From the NCBI GenBank assembly GCA_002351535.1, contig DEGR01000058.1:1-55252 (forward strand): DNA of 55,252 bases. Direction: 5' to 3'. Source of the stretch: Lachnospira sp. UBA2821. Its GTDB lineage: Bacteria; Bacillota; Clostridia; Lachnospirales; Lachnospiraceae. The notes beneath the pieces were generated by a model, which saw only the letters and a program-made list of their open reading frames with translations, was not told the DNA's origin and did not search any database. This document shows, in pieces, positions 17,598 through 26,188 of this stretch (within the stretch, counting starts at the first letter, position 1; every line of letters starts with the position of its first letter). The translations under genes and the position numbers were made by a program.

Positions 17598-18764
17598 CTA
17601 TTCATTATCAAGTCTCCCGATAAACTTCTTAATTCTTCCTAAAGCCACTTTAAGATTATCTATAGAATATGCATAGGATATTCTCAGATATCCTTCCCCA
17701 CATTCTCCAAATGCCGAACCCGGAACTACAGCAACTTTTTCTTCCCTTAGAAGCCTCTCAGCAAATTCTTCCGATGTCATTCCGAATCTTTTTATACTTG
17801 GGAACATATAAAATGCGCCAAACGGTTCGAAACATTCCAGATTCATTTCCTTAAAAGCATTTAACAAATATCTTCTTCTCTGATTGTATGCCTCACACAT
17901 CTGACATACTTCTTCGTCACCATTCCTCAGAGCCTCGACAGCCGCATACTGGCTTGTAGTAGGAGCACACATTATAGCAAACTGGTGAATCTTTATCATC
18001 TGTTTCATAATGAATGAAGGTGCAAGGGCATATCCCAGTCTCCAGCCCGTCATTGCATACGCTTTGGAAAATCCATTTATAAGAACTGTTCTTTCCTTCA
18101 TGCCTTCAATCTGTACTATTGAATAATGCCCGCCTTTATATGTAAGTTCAGAATATATCTCATCTGATAACACATATATGTCTTTTTCAATACATACTTT
18201 GGCAATTGCCTCCAAATCCTCTTTTTCCATAATAGCCCCTGTAGGATTGTTAGGAAAAGGAAGCACAAGAATCTTAGTTTTGTCTGTAATATTATCGATT
18301 AACTGCTCCGCTGTAAGCCTGAATTCGTTCTCTTCTTTAAGTTCTATCGTAACAGGCTTTCCATATGCCAGCATTACACATGGAACATATGACACGAAAC
18401 AAGGTTGTGGAATCAGAACTTCATCCCCCGGGTTAATCATAGCTCTTATTGCAAGGTCAATAGCTTCGCTTCCACCAACCGTAACCATAACCTCATTTTT
18501 GCTGTCATATTCAATCCCGAGTTTTCTCTTCTGGTATCTGCATATCTCCTCACGCAGCTCTTTCAATCCTGCATTTGATGTGTAAAATGTTCTTCCCTTT
18601 TCGAGTGAATATATTCCTTCTTCTCTTACGTGCCATGGCGTATCAAAATCCGGTTCCCCAACTCCAAGTGATATTACATCTTCCATCTCGCTTACTATAT
18701 CAAAAAACTTTCTTATTCCTGAAGGCTGTATTTCCTGTGCAACATTTGATATTGGATTTCTCAT
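17598..18764 (-). CDS. PLP-dependent class I/II aminotransferase
   Basis: The 388-residue protein has the fold-type I aminotransferase layout: GVGEPDFDTPWHV (~34-46), TVGGSEAIDLAIRAM, the FPNNPTGAI loop (~169-177), SDEIYSELTY, the PLP-binding lysine in GFSKAYAMTGWRLGY (~K233) and C-terminal GYLRISYA. This type moves amino groups between amino acids and 2-oxoacids; the substrate is not fixed by sequence. Its ATG overlaps the stop of an Lrp-type regulator gene, and such pairs usually act on the same amino acid. Confidence 0.88.
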   Translation of the reverse strand: MRNPISNVAQEIQPSGIRKFFDIVSEMEDVISLGVGEPDFDTPWHVREEGIYSLEKGRTFYTSNAGLKELREEICRYQKRKLGIEYDSKNEVMVTVGGSEAIDLAIRAMINPGDEVLIPQPCFVSYVPCVMLAYGKPVTIELKEENEFRLTAEQLIDNITDKTKILVLPFPNNPTGAIMEKEDLEAIAKVCIEKDIYVLSDEIYSELTYKGGHYSIVQIEGMKERTVLINGFSKAYAMTGWRLGYALAPSFIMKQMIKIHQFAIMCAPTTSQYAAVEALRNGDEEVCQMCEAYNQRRRYLLNAFKEMNLECFEPFGAFYMFPSIKRFGMTSEEFAERLLREEKVAVVPGSAFGECGEGYLRISYAYSIDNLKVALGRIKKFIGRLDNE

Positions 18765-19243
18765 GGTGTCACCATCATCCTTTCGTCTTTGCTTACTTCA
18801 GTAAGCACTGTTCCATGGTCTTTATATTTCTTTAATATAAAATGTGTTGCTGTTCCTCTCACTGCTTCAAGAGGTGCAAGTCTCTCTGTTACAAACTGTG
18901 CAACCTCTTTCATAGTCTTTTCTTCTATAATAACTGTAAAATCAAATCCGCCCGACATAAGATATACGGCTCTTACCTCGGGATAATTATACATTCTCTC
19001 TGCAATTTTATCAAAACCAAGCCCTCTCTGTGGAGTAACCTTAACTTCTATAAGTGCCGTTACTTTTTCATTACTCGTATTATCCCAGTTAATAAGTGTA
19101 TGATATCCACATATAATCTTTTCCTTTTCCATATCAGCTATTTCATTAGCAATCTCTGTCTCAGGTACACCAAGCATTATAGCCATATCCTTAATATCTA
19201 TTCTGGAATTTTTCTCAATAATTGACAATATCTTTTCCCTCAT
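18761..19243 (-). CDS. Lrp/AsnC-family transcriptional regulator
   Basis: A 160-residue protein with an N-terminal helix-turn-helix (~1-55; SIIEKNSRIDIKDMAIMLGV) and a C-terminal RAM/ligand-binding domain (~65-150; TALIEVKVTPQRGLGFDKIAERM, VRAVYLMSGGFDFTVII). Members sense amino acids. It overlaps the aminotransferase start by ATGA, so it probably controls or senses the substrate of that enzyme. Confidence 0.9.
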   Translation of the reverse strand: MREKILSIIEKNSRIDIKDMAIMLGVPETEIANEIADMEKEKIICGYHTLINWDNTSNEKVTALIEVKVTPQRGLGFDKIAERMYNYPEVRAVYLMSGGFDFTVIIEEKTMKEVAQFVTERLAPLEAVRGTATHFILKKYKDHGTVLTEVSKDERMMVTP

Positions 19244-19287
19244 TTTAATTCCATCCTTTCACATGTCTCAATAACTTCATTGTCATA

Positions 19288-20268
19288 CTATATCGTGTAT
19301 ATTTCGTCTCCTCTTGGTGGTGTAAGAAATCTTCTGTCGTCATTTTTAACAAGCACCCTGTCATTATCCGATGTAACTTTTCCTATTATATTAGCAGATA
19401 TATTATTATCAGCAAGCTTTTCTACAAGTCTCTCTCCGTCTTCAGTAATCATAATCATTGTCCCCACTGAGTACATATCATACGGATTAAGTCCAAGGAA
19501 TTCGCATAGCTCTATTGTTTCCTGCTTTACGGATATTTTGTCGAACGCTACCTCTATACCTGTATTTGCCGCTGACGCAATTTCCCACAGAGCACCTTTT
19601 ATTCCACCAAGACCGGCATCATGCATAGCAACGATGCCGGCATTAACCGCGACTGCAGCCTCTTTAACACAACTAAAATATTCAGGAATATCATTCATTC
19701 TGTCAAGAAAACTTTTTTGGAATCTCTGCTCAAGCCTGTCCCTGCATTTGCTAAGCATCATATATGTACCTGCAAGAGCTATATGCTTTGTCATAACTAT
19801 ATCCATCCCCGGCTTAACGTTATGGGATGATAGTATATTTTCTTTCTTCGCTTTACCTATGCATGTATATGATATCATTGGAACGTTGACATTGTCAGTA
19901 ACCTCTGTATGCCCACCACATATCTGGACATTTTCCGCGGCACATGCATGTTCTGTCTCTTTCATAATATTTTTAAGCCTAATCTCCCTTAATGAAGATG
20001 GCATAAATATAGTCACCATCATTGCAACAGGAGTCCCCCCCTGTGCTGCAACTCCATTAACTGCCTGTGCAACCCCAAGTGCCGCCATCCCTGTAAAATT
20101 ATAGGTTACAGGATTTGTTGAAATCACTGTAACCTCATCACTATTCATGTTAATTACGCTGGCATCCTGTGCGATGCCGGCTCCGTATAACACTTCTTCT
20201 CTTTTATTTTCAATAATTTTAAAGACTGAACGATCTAAAATCGATTCTCTTACTTTACCTGTATCCAT
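19288..20268 (-). CDS. AIR synthase / HypE-related ATP-binding protein
   Basis: The 326-residue protein has the two-domain PurM/HypE fold: GAGIAQDASVINM near the N-terminus, VNGVAAQGGTPVAMM (~70-84), ICGGHTEVTDN (~115-125) and the C-terminal domain with AMHDAGLGGIKGALWE (~213-228). The superfamily includes PurM, HypE, SelD and ThiL. No hyp, pur or sel gene is nearby, and the C-terminal cysteine tail of HypE is missing, so it is probably a paralogue of unknown substrate. Its ATG abuts the VanW stop codon, so the two are co-translated. Confidence 0.75.
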   Translation of the reverse strand: MDTGKVRESILDRSVFKIIENKREEVLYGAGIAQDASVINMNSDEVTVISTNPVTYNFTGMAALGVAQAVNGVAAQGGTPVAMMVTIFMPSSLREIRLKNIMKETEHACAAENVQICGGHTEVTDNVNVPMISYTCIGKAKKENILSSHNVKPGMDIVMTKHIALAGTYMMLSKCRDRLEQRFQKSFLDRMNDIPEYFSCVKEAAVAVNAGIVAMHDAGLGGIKGALWEIASAANTGIEVAFDKISVKQETIELCEFLGLNPYDMYSVGTMIMITEDGERLVEKLADNNISANIIGKVTSDNDRVLVKNDDRRFLTPPRGDEIYTI

Positions 20269-22104
20269 TTATCCGTTATTATCCTCATTATTATTGTTAT
20301 CCTGCTTCTTATCGTCAGAATCCGGAGTTTTCTTGTCATCCTTCTTCTTATCATCCTTCTTTGACTCTTCTTCAGGCTTTTTATCACCGTTCTGATTATC
20401 GCCATTCTGGTTATCGCCATTCTGGTTGTCGCCATTCTGGTTATCACCATTCTGATTGTCACCGTTCTGATTATCGCCATTCTGGTTATCGCCGTTCTGA
20501 TTATCACCATTCTGGTTATCACCGTTCTGATTATCACTGTTCTGGTTATCGCCGTTCTGGTTATCACCACTCTGACTTTCACCTTCCGGTGTTTCAGGCT
20601 GTGCCGTTCCTGTTCCGACAACTACTTTTGAAGGAGATGCCGCGTATGAGCTCTTATTAACAACTTCCTCACTCACAAGCTTACCATTCTCATATACTTT
20701 CTTCCAGAGTCTTGCATTGTATCCTACATGACCTGAACTTATTACACTCCTATAACCTGCCGGCAGCGATGGGTCCTCCTGAACAGACTCAGATGGTGAA
20801 ATAGTTCCTAACGTTTCACTTACATACTCAAAAGTCCTATTAGGATCTCTTGTCTCATGTCCGTATATATTAAATGTTATAGAGCCACTTCCGCAATATG
20901 ATTCAATATAAATCGGTGCATCCGTATTATTTGCAAACTTAAGATCTTTCCATGTTCCCGCAAGTGCCGCATCCTGTGATAATGGTACATATCCTACTGA
21001 CATTGAGTGTGGATATCTCTCTACAACATCAAGCTCTGCGAGAAGTACTGCATTATATAATGTTGAAGATACCTGACATATACCTCCTCCAAGACTGTTT
21101 TCAACCTGCCCGTTTACATACGTTCCTGCTTCTCTCCAGCCATTTTCATACGTCCATGGCTCAAGAACCGCATTTGCCGAAAATGTTTCTCCGGGATATA
21201 TTACCCTGCCATTCAACAGATTAGAACCATTCTCAATATTACAGTTTCTATTGTAATTCGATGAACCTGTCGTGAACTTTGTACTATATGAACCGAGTAC
21301 GTCTGTTACCTTCTTACAATCCTCTATCGTTGCTGTTGGAAAATCATCTTTCATTGTAACTTTAAGCTCTGCATCATTTCCATCCCATGTCTTTAAAAGA
21401 AACTGATGAAATTCATTAACTGTCGTGTCAACATCTACAATCCTTCCTGCCGACTCTTCCGTATATGTAAATCCATCCCCACTTTTCACAAGAGATGCAT
21501 TTACATGTGGCATATTATACTGTGCACAGTAAGTATCAAGTGCCTGTCTCATAACATCATCATTGACGTCAACCTCAAGCTCATAATTTACACCTTTAGT
21601 CTCAACATCTTTCTTTTCTTTATATCTCTCTATGATGTTACCTTTTTTGCACAGTTCATCGGCTTTCTCAATCACATTTGTATTTTTCCAGTAATAACCG
21701 AGTTCACCTATAGTCGTTTCCGCTGTATTGCCATCTACCATTAATGTGACTTTCTTATCTGTAAAAGTAGTCATATAGTCCTGAATCTTTGCAATTGCCT
21801 CATCTTTAGTAAGTCCGCCTATATCTACATTGCCAACGGATACTCCGGGAATAACAATGTCACTGCCAATATCATCTGCAATGGTGCCATCATTAACAGC
21901 AGCTTCCGTTTCATCAGCATTTTCCGATGTTACGGCATCTCCTGCTTCATCAGCATCTGTGCTATCATCAATATCCCCGGCAACATTAACAGTATCATCC
22001 GCAATATCCTCTTCTGCCATTATTCTCTGAGGCCACAACACTACTGTAGTGCATACCATAACTGCAATAAAGATACGTGCTGACATACTCTTTATAAATT
22101 TCAT
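20269..22104 (-). CDS. VanW-family surface protein with QNGDN-repeat tail
   Basis: The start ATG at 22104 (MKFIKSMSARIF) has GGAG 6 bases upstream and gives a clean signal peptide to about MAEEDIA; an upstream ATG at 22116 lacks a binding site. Next come an acidic Asp/Ala/Glu-rich stretch, peptidoglycan-binding-4/YoaR-like domains (~75-290), the VanW domain with LGGGICQVSSTLYNAVL (~340-356), a G5-like end, and a 13-unit QNGDN tail followed by a Lys/Asp-rich end. VanW proteins are extracellular and thought to act in the cell wall, with unproven biochemistry. No sortase motif is seen; the tail may span the wall. Confidence 0.87.
   Translation of the reverse strand: MKFIKSMSARIFIAVMVCTTVVLWPQRIMAEEDIADDTVNVAGDIDDSTDADEAGDAVTSENADETEAAVNDGTIADDIGSDIVIPGVSVGNVDIGGLTKDEAIAKIQDYMTTFTDKKVTLMVDGNTAETTIGELGYYWKNTNVIEKADELCKKGNIIERYKEKKDVETKGVNYELEVDVNDDVMRQALDTYCAQYNMPHVNASLVKSGDGFTYTEESAGRIVDVDTTVNEFHQFLLKTWDGNDAELKVTMKDDFPTATIEDCKKVTDVLGSYSTKFTTGSSNYNRNCNIENGSNLLNGRVIYPGETFSANAVLEPWTYENGWREAGTYVNGQVENSLGGGICQVSSTLYNAVLLAELDVVERYPHSMSVGYVPLSQDAALAGTWKDLKFANNTDAPIYIESYCGSGSITFNIYGHETRDPNRTFEYVSETLGTISPSESVQEDPSLPAGYRSVISSGHVGYNARLWKKVYENGKLVSEEVVNKSSYAASPSKVVVGTGTAQPETPEGESQSGDNQNGDNQNSDNQNGDNQNGDNQNGDNQNGDNQNGDNQNGDNQNGDNQNGDNQNGDNQNGDKKPEEESKKDDKKKDDKKTPDSDDKKQDNNNNEDNNG
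20381..20575 (-). repeat. 13 x 15-base tandem repeat encoding QNGDN
   Basis: Thirteen units of pattern TTATCNCCNTTCTGN (plus strand) encode QSGDN, QNGDN, QNSDN, nine QNGDN and a last QNGDK. Units differ mostly at third codon positions, so the peptide is kept more strictly than the DNA. Such repeats expand and contract easily by slippage, which could vary the tail between strains. Confidence 0.93.
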
Positions 22105-22189
22105 ATTAATCTCCATTCCTATTTGATATATTCTCAGAAATATATAATTTCTTGTCTTTTATGCATACGAATGTTAAAATATCTGTAAC

Positions 22190-22294
22190 TTAGATAAAGC
22201 TTAAAACACCTGTAACTACCATAGCAAGAATAAGAACTACGATAATTATACTTGAAATTATTCTTTTACTTTTTTTGTTATTAAAATTAATCAT
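22190..22294 (-). CDS. 34-residue single-pass membrane peptide
   Basis: This small gene has a very strong ribosome binding site, GGAGG, 6 bases before its ATG. The product starts MINFNNKKSKRIISS (basic, cytoplasmic) and continues with one hydrophobic segment (~13-34; IIIVVLILAMVVTGVLSFI), a positive-inside tail anchor. It sits upstream of the VanW gene on the same strand and is divergent from the TPR-like gene, whose start is 77 bases away. Similar short basic-plus-hydrophobic peptides occur in Clostridia, from general knowledge; the function is unknown. Confidence 0.68.
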   Translation of the reverse strand: MINFNNKKSKRIISSIIIVVLILAMVVTGVLSFI

Positions 22295-22370
22295 CTTTTT
22301 ACCTCCGATAACTTGTTTATTATTACTTTATTATTGTATGTCCTATAGCGGACATACGGAAAGGATTACT

Positions 22371-22994
22371 ATGTTTATATTAAAACTAATACAACATTAT
22401 CCCTTTGTCTTCATGGTCTTAATCATTACTGTATGGATTAATTTCCGTTGCAGAAAGACCAGAAACAATACCGAAAATGCAAACGAAAGCCTCTGGGATA
22501 AAGAATCCAAGGCAAATTCCACCCGCAAAAAAAGCATTGACAATCTTGATTATATCACTATTGACGAAAAAATCCTACCACTTATTGATACAAATGATGA
22601 AACAATAAATGAATGTATCGATAAACTTACTGCTCTGAAAAATTGTCGTATACTTAATCTGTCGGGTATATCAAATACTGACCTTAAACTCAGATATGGT
22701 GTCGCTAACCTTGAAACTTTATCAGAGTATGACGAAAACTACACCACACTTTGCCGGCTTCTTAATACACTTGGCGGACGCCTGTATGAAACCGGTTATA
22801 TTAAAGAGGCCAGAAAAGTGCTTGAATGGGCTGTTGACACAGGCTCCGATATCAGCTCGACATACAAAACATTATGTCAGATATACATAGATGCCGGAGA
22901 GCCTTCATCAATAGATATATTATACGATAAAGCATCACATATCCCGACACTGTCCGGCAGTATTATACTTAGTACAATCAACAGTTTCAGATAA
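22371..22994 (+). CDS. Membrane-anchored TPR-like protein
   Basis: The start at 22371 is chosen because AAAGGA lies 6 bases upstream; an earlier in-frame ATG (22275) would overlap the divergent small gene and has no binding site. The 207-residue product begins with one membrane segment (FVFMVLIITVWINF, ~13-26), then basic residues, a polar linker and helical pairs resembling TPR units (LGGRLYETGYIKEARKVLEWAVD, ~140-165). It is probably a scaffold; no enzyme motif is visible. It ends 12 bases from a convergent gene, with no obvious terminator. Confidence 0.68.
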   Translation: MFILKLIQHYPFVFMVLIITVWINFRCRKTRNNTENANESLWDKESKANSTRKKSIDNLDYITIDEKILPLIDTNDETINECIDKLTALKNCRILNLSGISNTDLKLRYGVANLETLSEYDENYTTLCRLLNTLGGRLYETGYIKEARKVLEWAVDTGSDISSTYKTLCQIYIDAGEPSSIDILYDKASHIPTLSGSIILSTINSFR

Positions 22995-23006
22995 ATTCCG
23001 GATATA

Positions 23007-23717
23007 TTAAAATATTCTTCCATATGCTGATATAATTCCGTCGATATGCCTTGATGCTTCACTCTTGGAAAGTTTATCTATATCATATTTGAACTCTATT
23101 CTATGATATTTTATTAAATCCGTCAGGTATGCTTTTTGTCTCGCCGTAATAGGCGACTGCTTCTTAGCCCGGTAACCAAACTCCTCCGTTTTGAATACAT
23201 CAGCATAGTCACCACCGTATAACTCACACATCTTAAGGTAAAGCCTTGAAGCTGCAACTGCATCATTAAGCGCTCTGTGATGTTCTTTATCTTCTATGCC
23301 ATAATAACTGCATAGATAATCAAGCTTTCTGCATGGTACATCCACTATACATTTCTTGGCAATTCTTAGTGTATCTATTCCAATATTATTAAACTTCATG
23401 CCCATTCTTTCTGCATTTACTGACAAAAAAGAATAATCGAATTTCAAATTATGTCCAAGTATAACAAATCCTTCACAGAATTCCACAAACTTCGGAAGAA
23501 TCTGTTCTATTTGTCCACAATCCGCAACCATATAATCATCTATTCCGGTTATTCCGGTTATAAATGGTGGTATTAAACATCCCGGATTAATCAGTTCTGA
23601 AAATGTTTCTTTTTCCGTCCCATCAATTACTCTGACCGCTCCAATTTCTATTATTTTGTTCCCATCCGGGTTAACTCCCGTTGTCTCTATATCCAGTGCA
23701 ACATAATCCTTTATCAT
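23007..23717 (-). CDS. DnaQ-like DEDDh exonuclease
   Basis: The 236-residue protein has the 3'-5' exonuclease core: ALDIETTG (D9, E11), ILGHNLKFDYSFL (~86-98) and HHRALNDAVAAS (~147-158, DEDDh His and last Asp). It resembles the exonuclease domain of DNA polymerase III epsilon/PolC, as a stand-alone enzyme. The C-terminal ~60 residues (PITARQKAYLTDLIKYH) look like a small helical DNA-binding tail. It overlaps the radical-SAM gene by ATGA. Confidence 0.85.
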   Translation of the reverse strand: MIKDYVALDIETTGVNPDGNKIIEIGAVRVIDGTEKETFSELINPGCLIPPFITGITGIDDYMVADCGQIEQILPKFVEFCEGFVILGHNLKFDYSFLSVNAERMGMKFNNIGIDTLRIAKKCIVDVPCRKLDYLCSYYGIEDKEHHRALNDAVAASRLYLKMCELYGGDYADVFKTEEFGYRAKKQSPITARQKAYLTDLIKYHRIEFKYDIDKLSKSEASRHIDGIISAYGRIF

Positions 23718-25438
23718 CCGTCAACCTCTCTCTGCCCGACAACATTAACCTTCGCATTATTATTCAAAGGATTCCTCTCTCTGTAATCGAATAAAATATA
23801 AGTATCAAGCTTCTCTGTCTGTCCCTTTCCTGCTATGTCCTCAGGATTATATCTGAACATCTCTGCATGCACCAGATTACCGGCTTCCTTATAATTCCTC
23901 TGCAACTCATATATTTTATTCCTCTCACCAAGAGGTTTTTTGTAGAAACATGGTCTGCTCTTAATATTTTCTCTCAAATATAAATCATATAGCATAACAT
24001 CTTCTAACATATCAGACTTTATTCCTGTTCTATGTTTCATTATTTCATATAATATTTCATATCTGGCCATTCTCGAATGCTTAAGTTCAAAATATCCATG
24101 ACTGTCATAATACCCCGCCATCTCATCAAATAGCTCAAATGGCTGACTAAAAAAATGCTGCAAATATTTTATTGTATTTACAAACTGTCCACTATTATAA
24201 TACACCTCAACCATCTCTTCTACCTGTTTTAAATGTATTACTTCATCGAAATTTATCCATTTGGTATATAACACTTCATACGGTGGATTGCTTCCACACA
24301 CAATTCCATACTCTCCGGCTTTTTCGCTCATAAGTGAGCCTTTCAGCACTTTAAGAAATCCTACCTGAAGCTGCTCCGGTTCCATATTATATACATCATT
24401 AAATGAATTAACGAATGAATCGTAGTCCTCGTATGGAAGTCCTATAATCAAATCCAGATGTTGATGTATGTTATTGCCATCATTTATTTTCTTAACCACA
24501 TTCTTAAGTTTGTCAAGATTCATAGTTCTGTTAATCGCTTTGATAGTTCTTTGGTTCGTAGTCTGCACACCAATCTCAAACTGTGCAAGTCCCGGTCTGA
24601 ATTTTCTTAACAATTGTATCTGTTCATCATCTATCAGATCCGCTGATATTTCAAAATGAAAGTTTGTAACGCCATTATCATTTTCGTATATATATTTCCA
24701 TATGTCCATGGCACGTTTTTTGTTGCAATTAAATGTTCTGTCTACAAACTTGACCTGCTTTACATTATTTCTGATAAAAAATCCCAACTCTTCTTTAACA
24801 AGATTTATATCTCTGAACCTTAGCTGCTTATCTATTGATGATAGACAATAACTACATGAAAAAGGGCATCCCCTGCTGCTTTCATAATAGATAATTTTAT
24901 TCTCGAAAAGCTCCATGTCATTGTACACAAAAGGTATATCTGACATGTCCATAATCTCTTCCGGTTGTGTACGAACTATATTCTGACCATCCCTATACAC
25001 AACACCCTTTATATTATGAGGCAAATATTTAATATTATCATTAACGCATTTCTCCCAGAAATGCATCATATTATTAAATACTTTTTCTCCCTCACCATAC
25101 ATTATCCCATCAAAGCTATGTATATCCCTGAGCATCCCCTCGGCATTATACGAAGCCTCAGGTCCACCAAGCCATATCTGTGTATCCGGCAATATCTTCT
25201 TTATCTCATTGACAATATCCGTAATATATCTTTTATTCCATATATAGCAGGAAAAAGCCAGTATATCCGGCTTTTTCCTATACAAATCTCTTATTATGTC
25301 ATCCACATACATGTTAATGGTATATTCGGCAATCTCCATTTCTCCCTTAAATTCATGTTCACTATATGCTTTAAGGTTATACACTGCCAGATTAGAATGT
25401 ATATATTTTGTATTTATAGCTGTAATTATTACTTTCAT
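23714..25438 (-). CDS. B12-binding-fold radical SAM protein (DUF4080 type)
   Basis: The 574-residue protein has an N-terminal cobalamin-binding-like domain (~1-135; IWLGGPEASYNA), the radical SAM domain (~180-400) with CPFSCSYC (C-x3-C-x2-C, ~191-198) and a C-terminal extension (~430-540) of the DUF4080 type. It should bind a 4Fe-4S cluster and S-adenosylmethionine; the reaction of this family is not known. It is translationally coupled to the YcxB-like gene before it and the exonuclease after it (ATGA overlaps both ends). Confidence 0.85.
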   Translation of the reverse strand: MKVIITAINTKYIHSNLAVYNLKAYSEHEFKGEMEIAEYTINMYVDDIIRDLYRKKPDILAFSCYIWNKRYITDIVNEIKKILPDTQIWLGGPEASYNAEGMLRDIHSFDGIMYGEGEKVFNNMMHFWEKCVNDNIKYLPHNIKGVVYRDGQNIVRTQPEEIMDMSDIPFVYNDMELFENKIIYYESSRGCPFSCSYCLSSIDKQLRFRDINLVKEELGFFIRNNVKQVKFVDRTFNCNKKRAMDIWKYIYENDNGVTNFHFEISADLIDDEQIQLLRKFRPGLAQFEIGVQTTNQRTIKAINRTMNLDKLKNVVKKINDGNNIHQHLDLIIGLPYEDYDSFVNSFNDVYNMEPEQLQVGFLKVLKGSLMSEKAGEYGIVCGSNPPYEVLYTKWINFDEVIHLKQVEEMVEVYYNSGQFVNTIKYLQHFFSQPFELFDEMAGYYDSHGYFELKHSRMARYEILYEIMKHRTGIKSDMLEDVMLYDLYLRENIKSRPCFYKKPLGERNKIYELQRNYKEAGNLVHAEMFRYNPEDIAGKGQTEKLDTYILFDYRERNPLNNNAKVNVVGQREVDG

Positions 25439-25953
25439 ATCTGCTTGTTTATCCTGCTTTCCATAAATCTTAAGAATCTGTTCCTGTTACCACTCATAAA
25501 ACCATTTCTTGCAATATATATGTTCATATTTCCAACAATGAATACATAAAGTTCCTTTGTGGTAACAATCCTTTCTATCTGTGAATAATTTATTATCGTA
25601 TCCGACTTTTTTGTTGATACAGACATATCATTTTCATAAAAGTAATATGTAAGGTCTGGATACTTTCCGTATACATTTGTTATAAGTCTTCTCTCTCTTA
25701 TCGCAAACACATGATAACCATATGCGTATATCCACATAAAAAACAATACAGTAACTGCACCACAAAATATAATTCCACTAAATCCTACAGTTAAAACCCT
25801 TATAACCATCAAAGTTAATATAACAATTGCTGACACTAATACAATATTTCTGAATTTCCTAAATCTTTCTCTATACTCCTTAATCCAGAACTGATTAATT
25901 AGTCTTCTTGATATTGTTGTTATATTTAAGTATCGTGAATTCTTACCCTGCAT
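25435..25953 (-). CDS. YcxB-like membrane protein
   Basis: The 172-residue protein has two membrane segments (~38-60 and ~62-84) followed by a PH-like C-terminal domain (DLTYYFYENDMSVST...INYSQIERIVTTKELYVFIV), the layout of the YcxB family. The function is unknown. It starts 2 bases after the DUF951 stop and overlaps the radical-SAM gene by ATGA. Confidence 0.75.
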   Translation of the reverse strand: MQGKNSRYLNITTISRRLINQFWIKEYRERFRKFRNIVLVSAIVILTLMVIRVLTVGFSGIIFCGAVTVLFFMWIYAYGYHVFAIRERRLITNVYGKYPDLTYYFYENDMSVSTKKSDTIINYSQIERIVTTKELYVFIVGNMNIYIARNGFMSGNRNRFLRFMESRINKQI

Positions 25954-25955
25954 GC

Positions 25956-26135
25956 CTATCTACCTCTTACAGATTTTATACTTTTCTCCACCAAAACCCT
26001 TTTCTGCATAATCTGCCGTCCACATCCAAGACACTTTAATCTAAAGTCCGCACCCACTCGCAATATTTCCCATTCATCACTTCCACATGGGTGCTTTTTT
26101 CTCATTTTAACAATCTGACCAACCTCTAATTCCAC
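25956..26135 (-). CDS. DUF951 family small zinc-ribbon-like protein
   Basis: A GTG start at 26135 is chosen: GAGG lies 6 bases upstream and the product then begins MELEVGQIVKMRKKHPCGS, as is usual in this family. The earlier ATG (26144) is part of the ribosome binding site. The 59-residue product has PCGSDEWEILRVGADFRLKCLGCGR, with cysteines that could bind zinc, and a basic end. DUF951 proteins are conserved in Firmicutes and proposed to bind nucleic acid; the role is unproven. It heads the operon with YcxB, radical-SAM and exonuclease genes. Confidence 0.87.
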   Translation of the reverse strand: MELEVGQIVKMRKKHPCGSDEWEILRVGADFRLKCLGCGRQIMQKRVLVEKSIKSVRGR

Positions 26136-26152
26136 ACTATTCCTCATTTCTG

Positions 26153-26186
26153 AGCTATTTATCGCAAATATATGCAATAAATAGCT
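26153..26186. repeat. Inverted repeat between the MCP and DUF951 genes
   Basis: AGCTATTTATCGCA (26153-26166) and TGCAATAAATAGCT (26173-26186) pair with one mismatch around a 6-base loop. No T run follows on the minus strand, so it is a weak terminator; it may be a processing or regulatory site. Confidence 0.5.
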
Positions 26187-26188
26187 GT

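Noticed and set aside
19280..20104. 274-residue plus-strand frame
   Set aside because: Antisense to the clearly coding AIR-synthase-like gene; no binding site or recognisable product.
20381..20575. Regular repeats resembling a CRISPR array
   Set aside because: Units are 15 bases with no spacers and lie in frame within the VanW gene.
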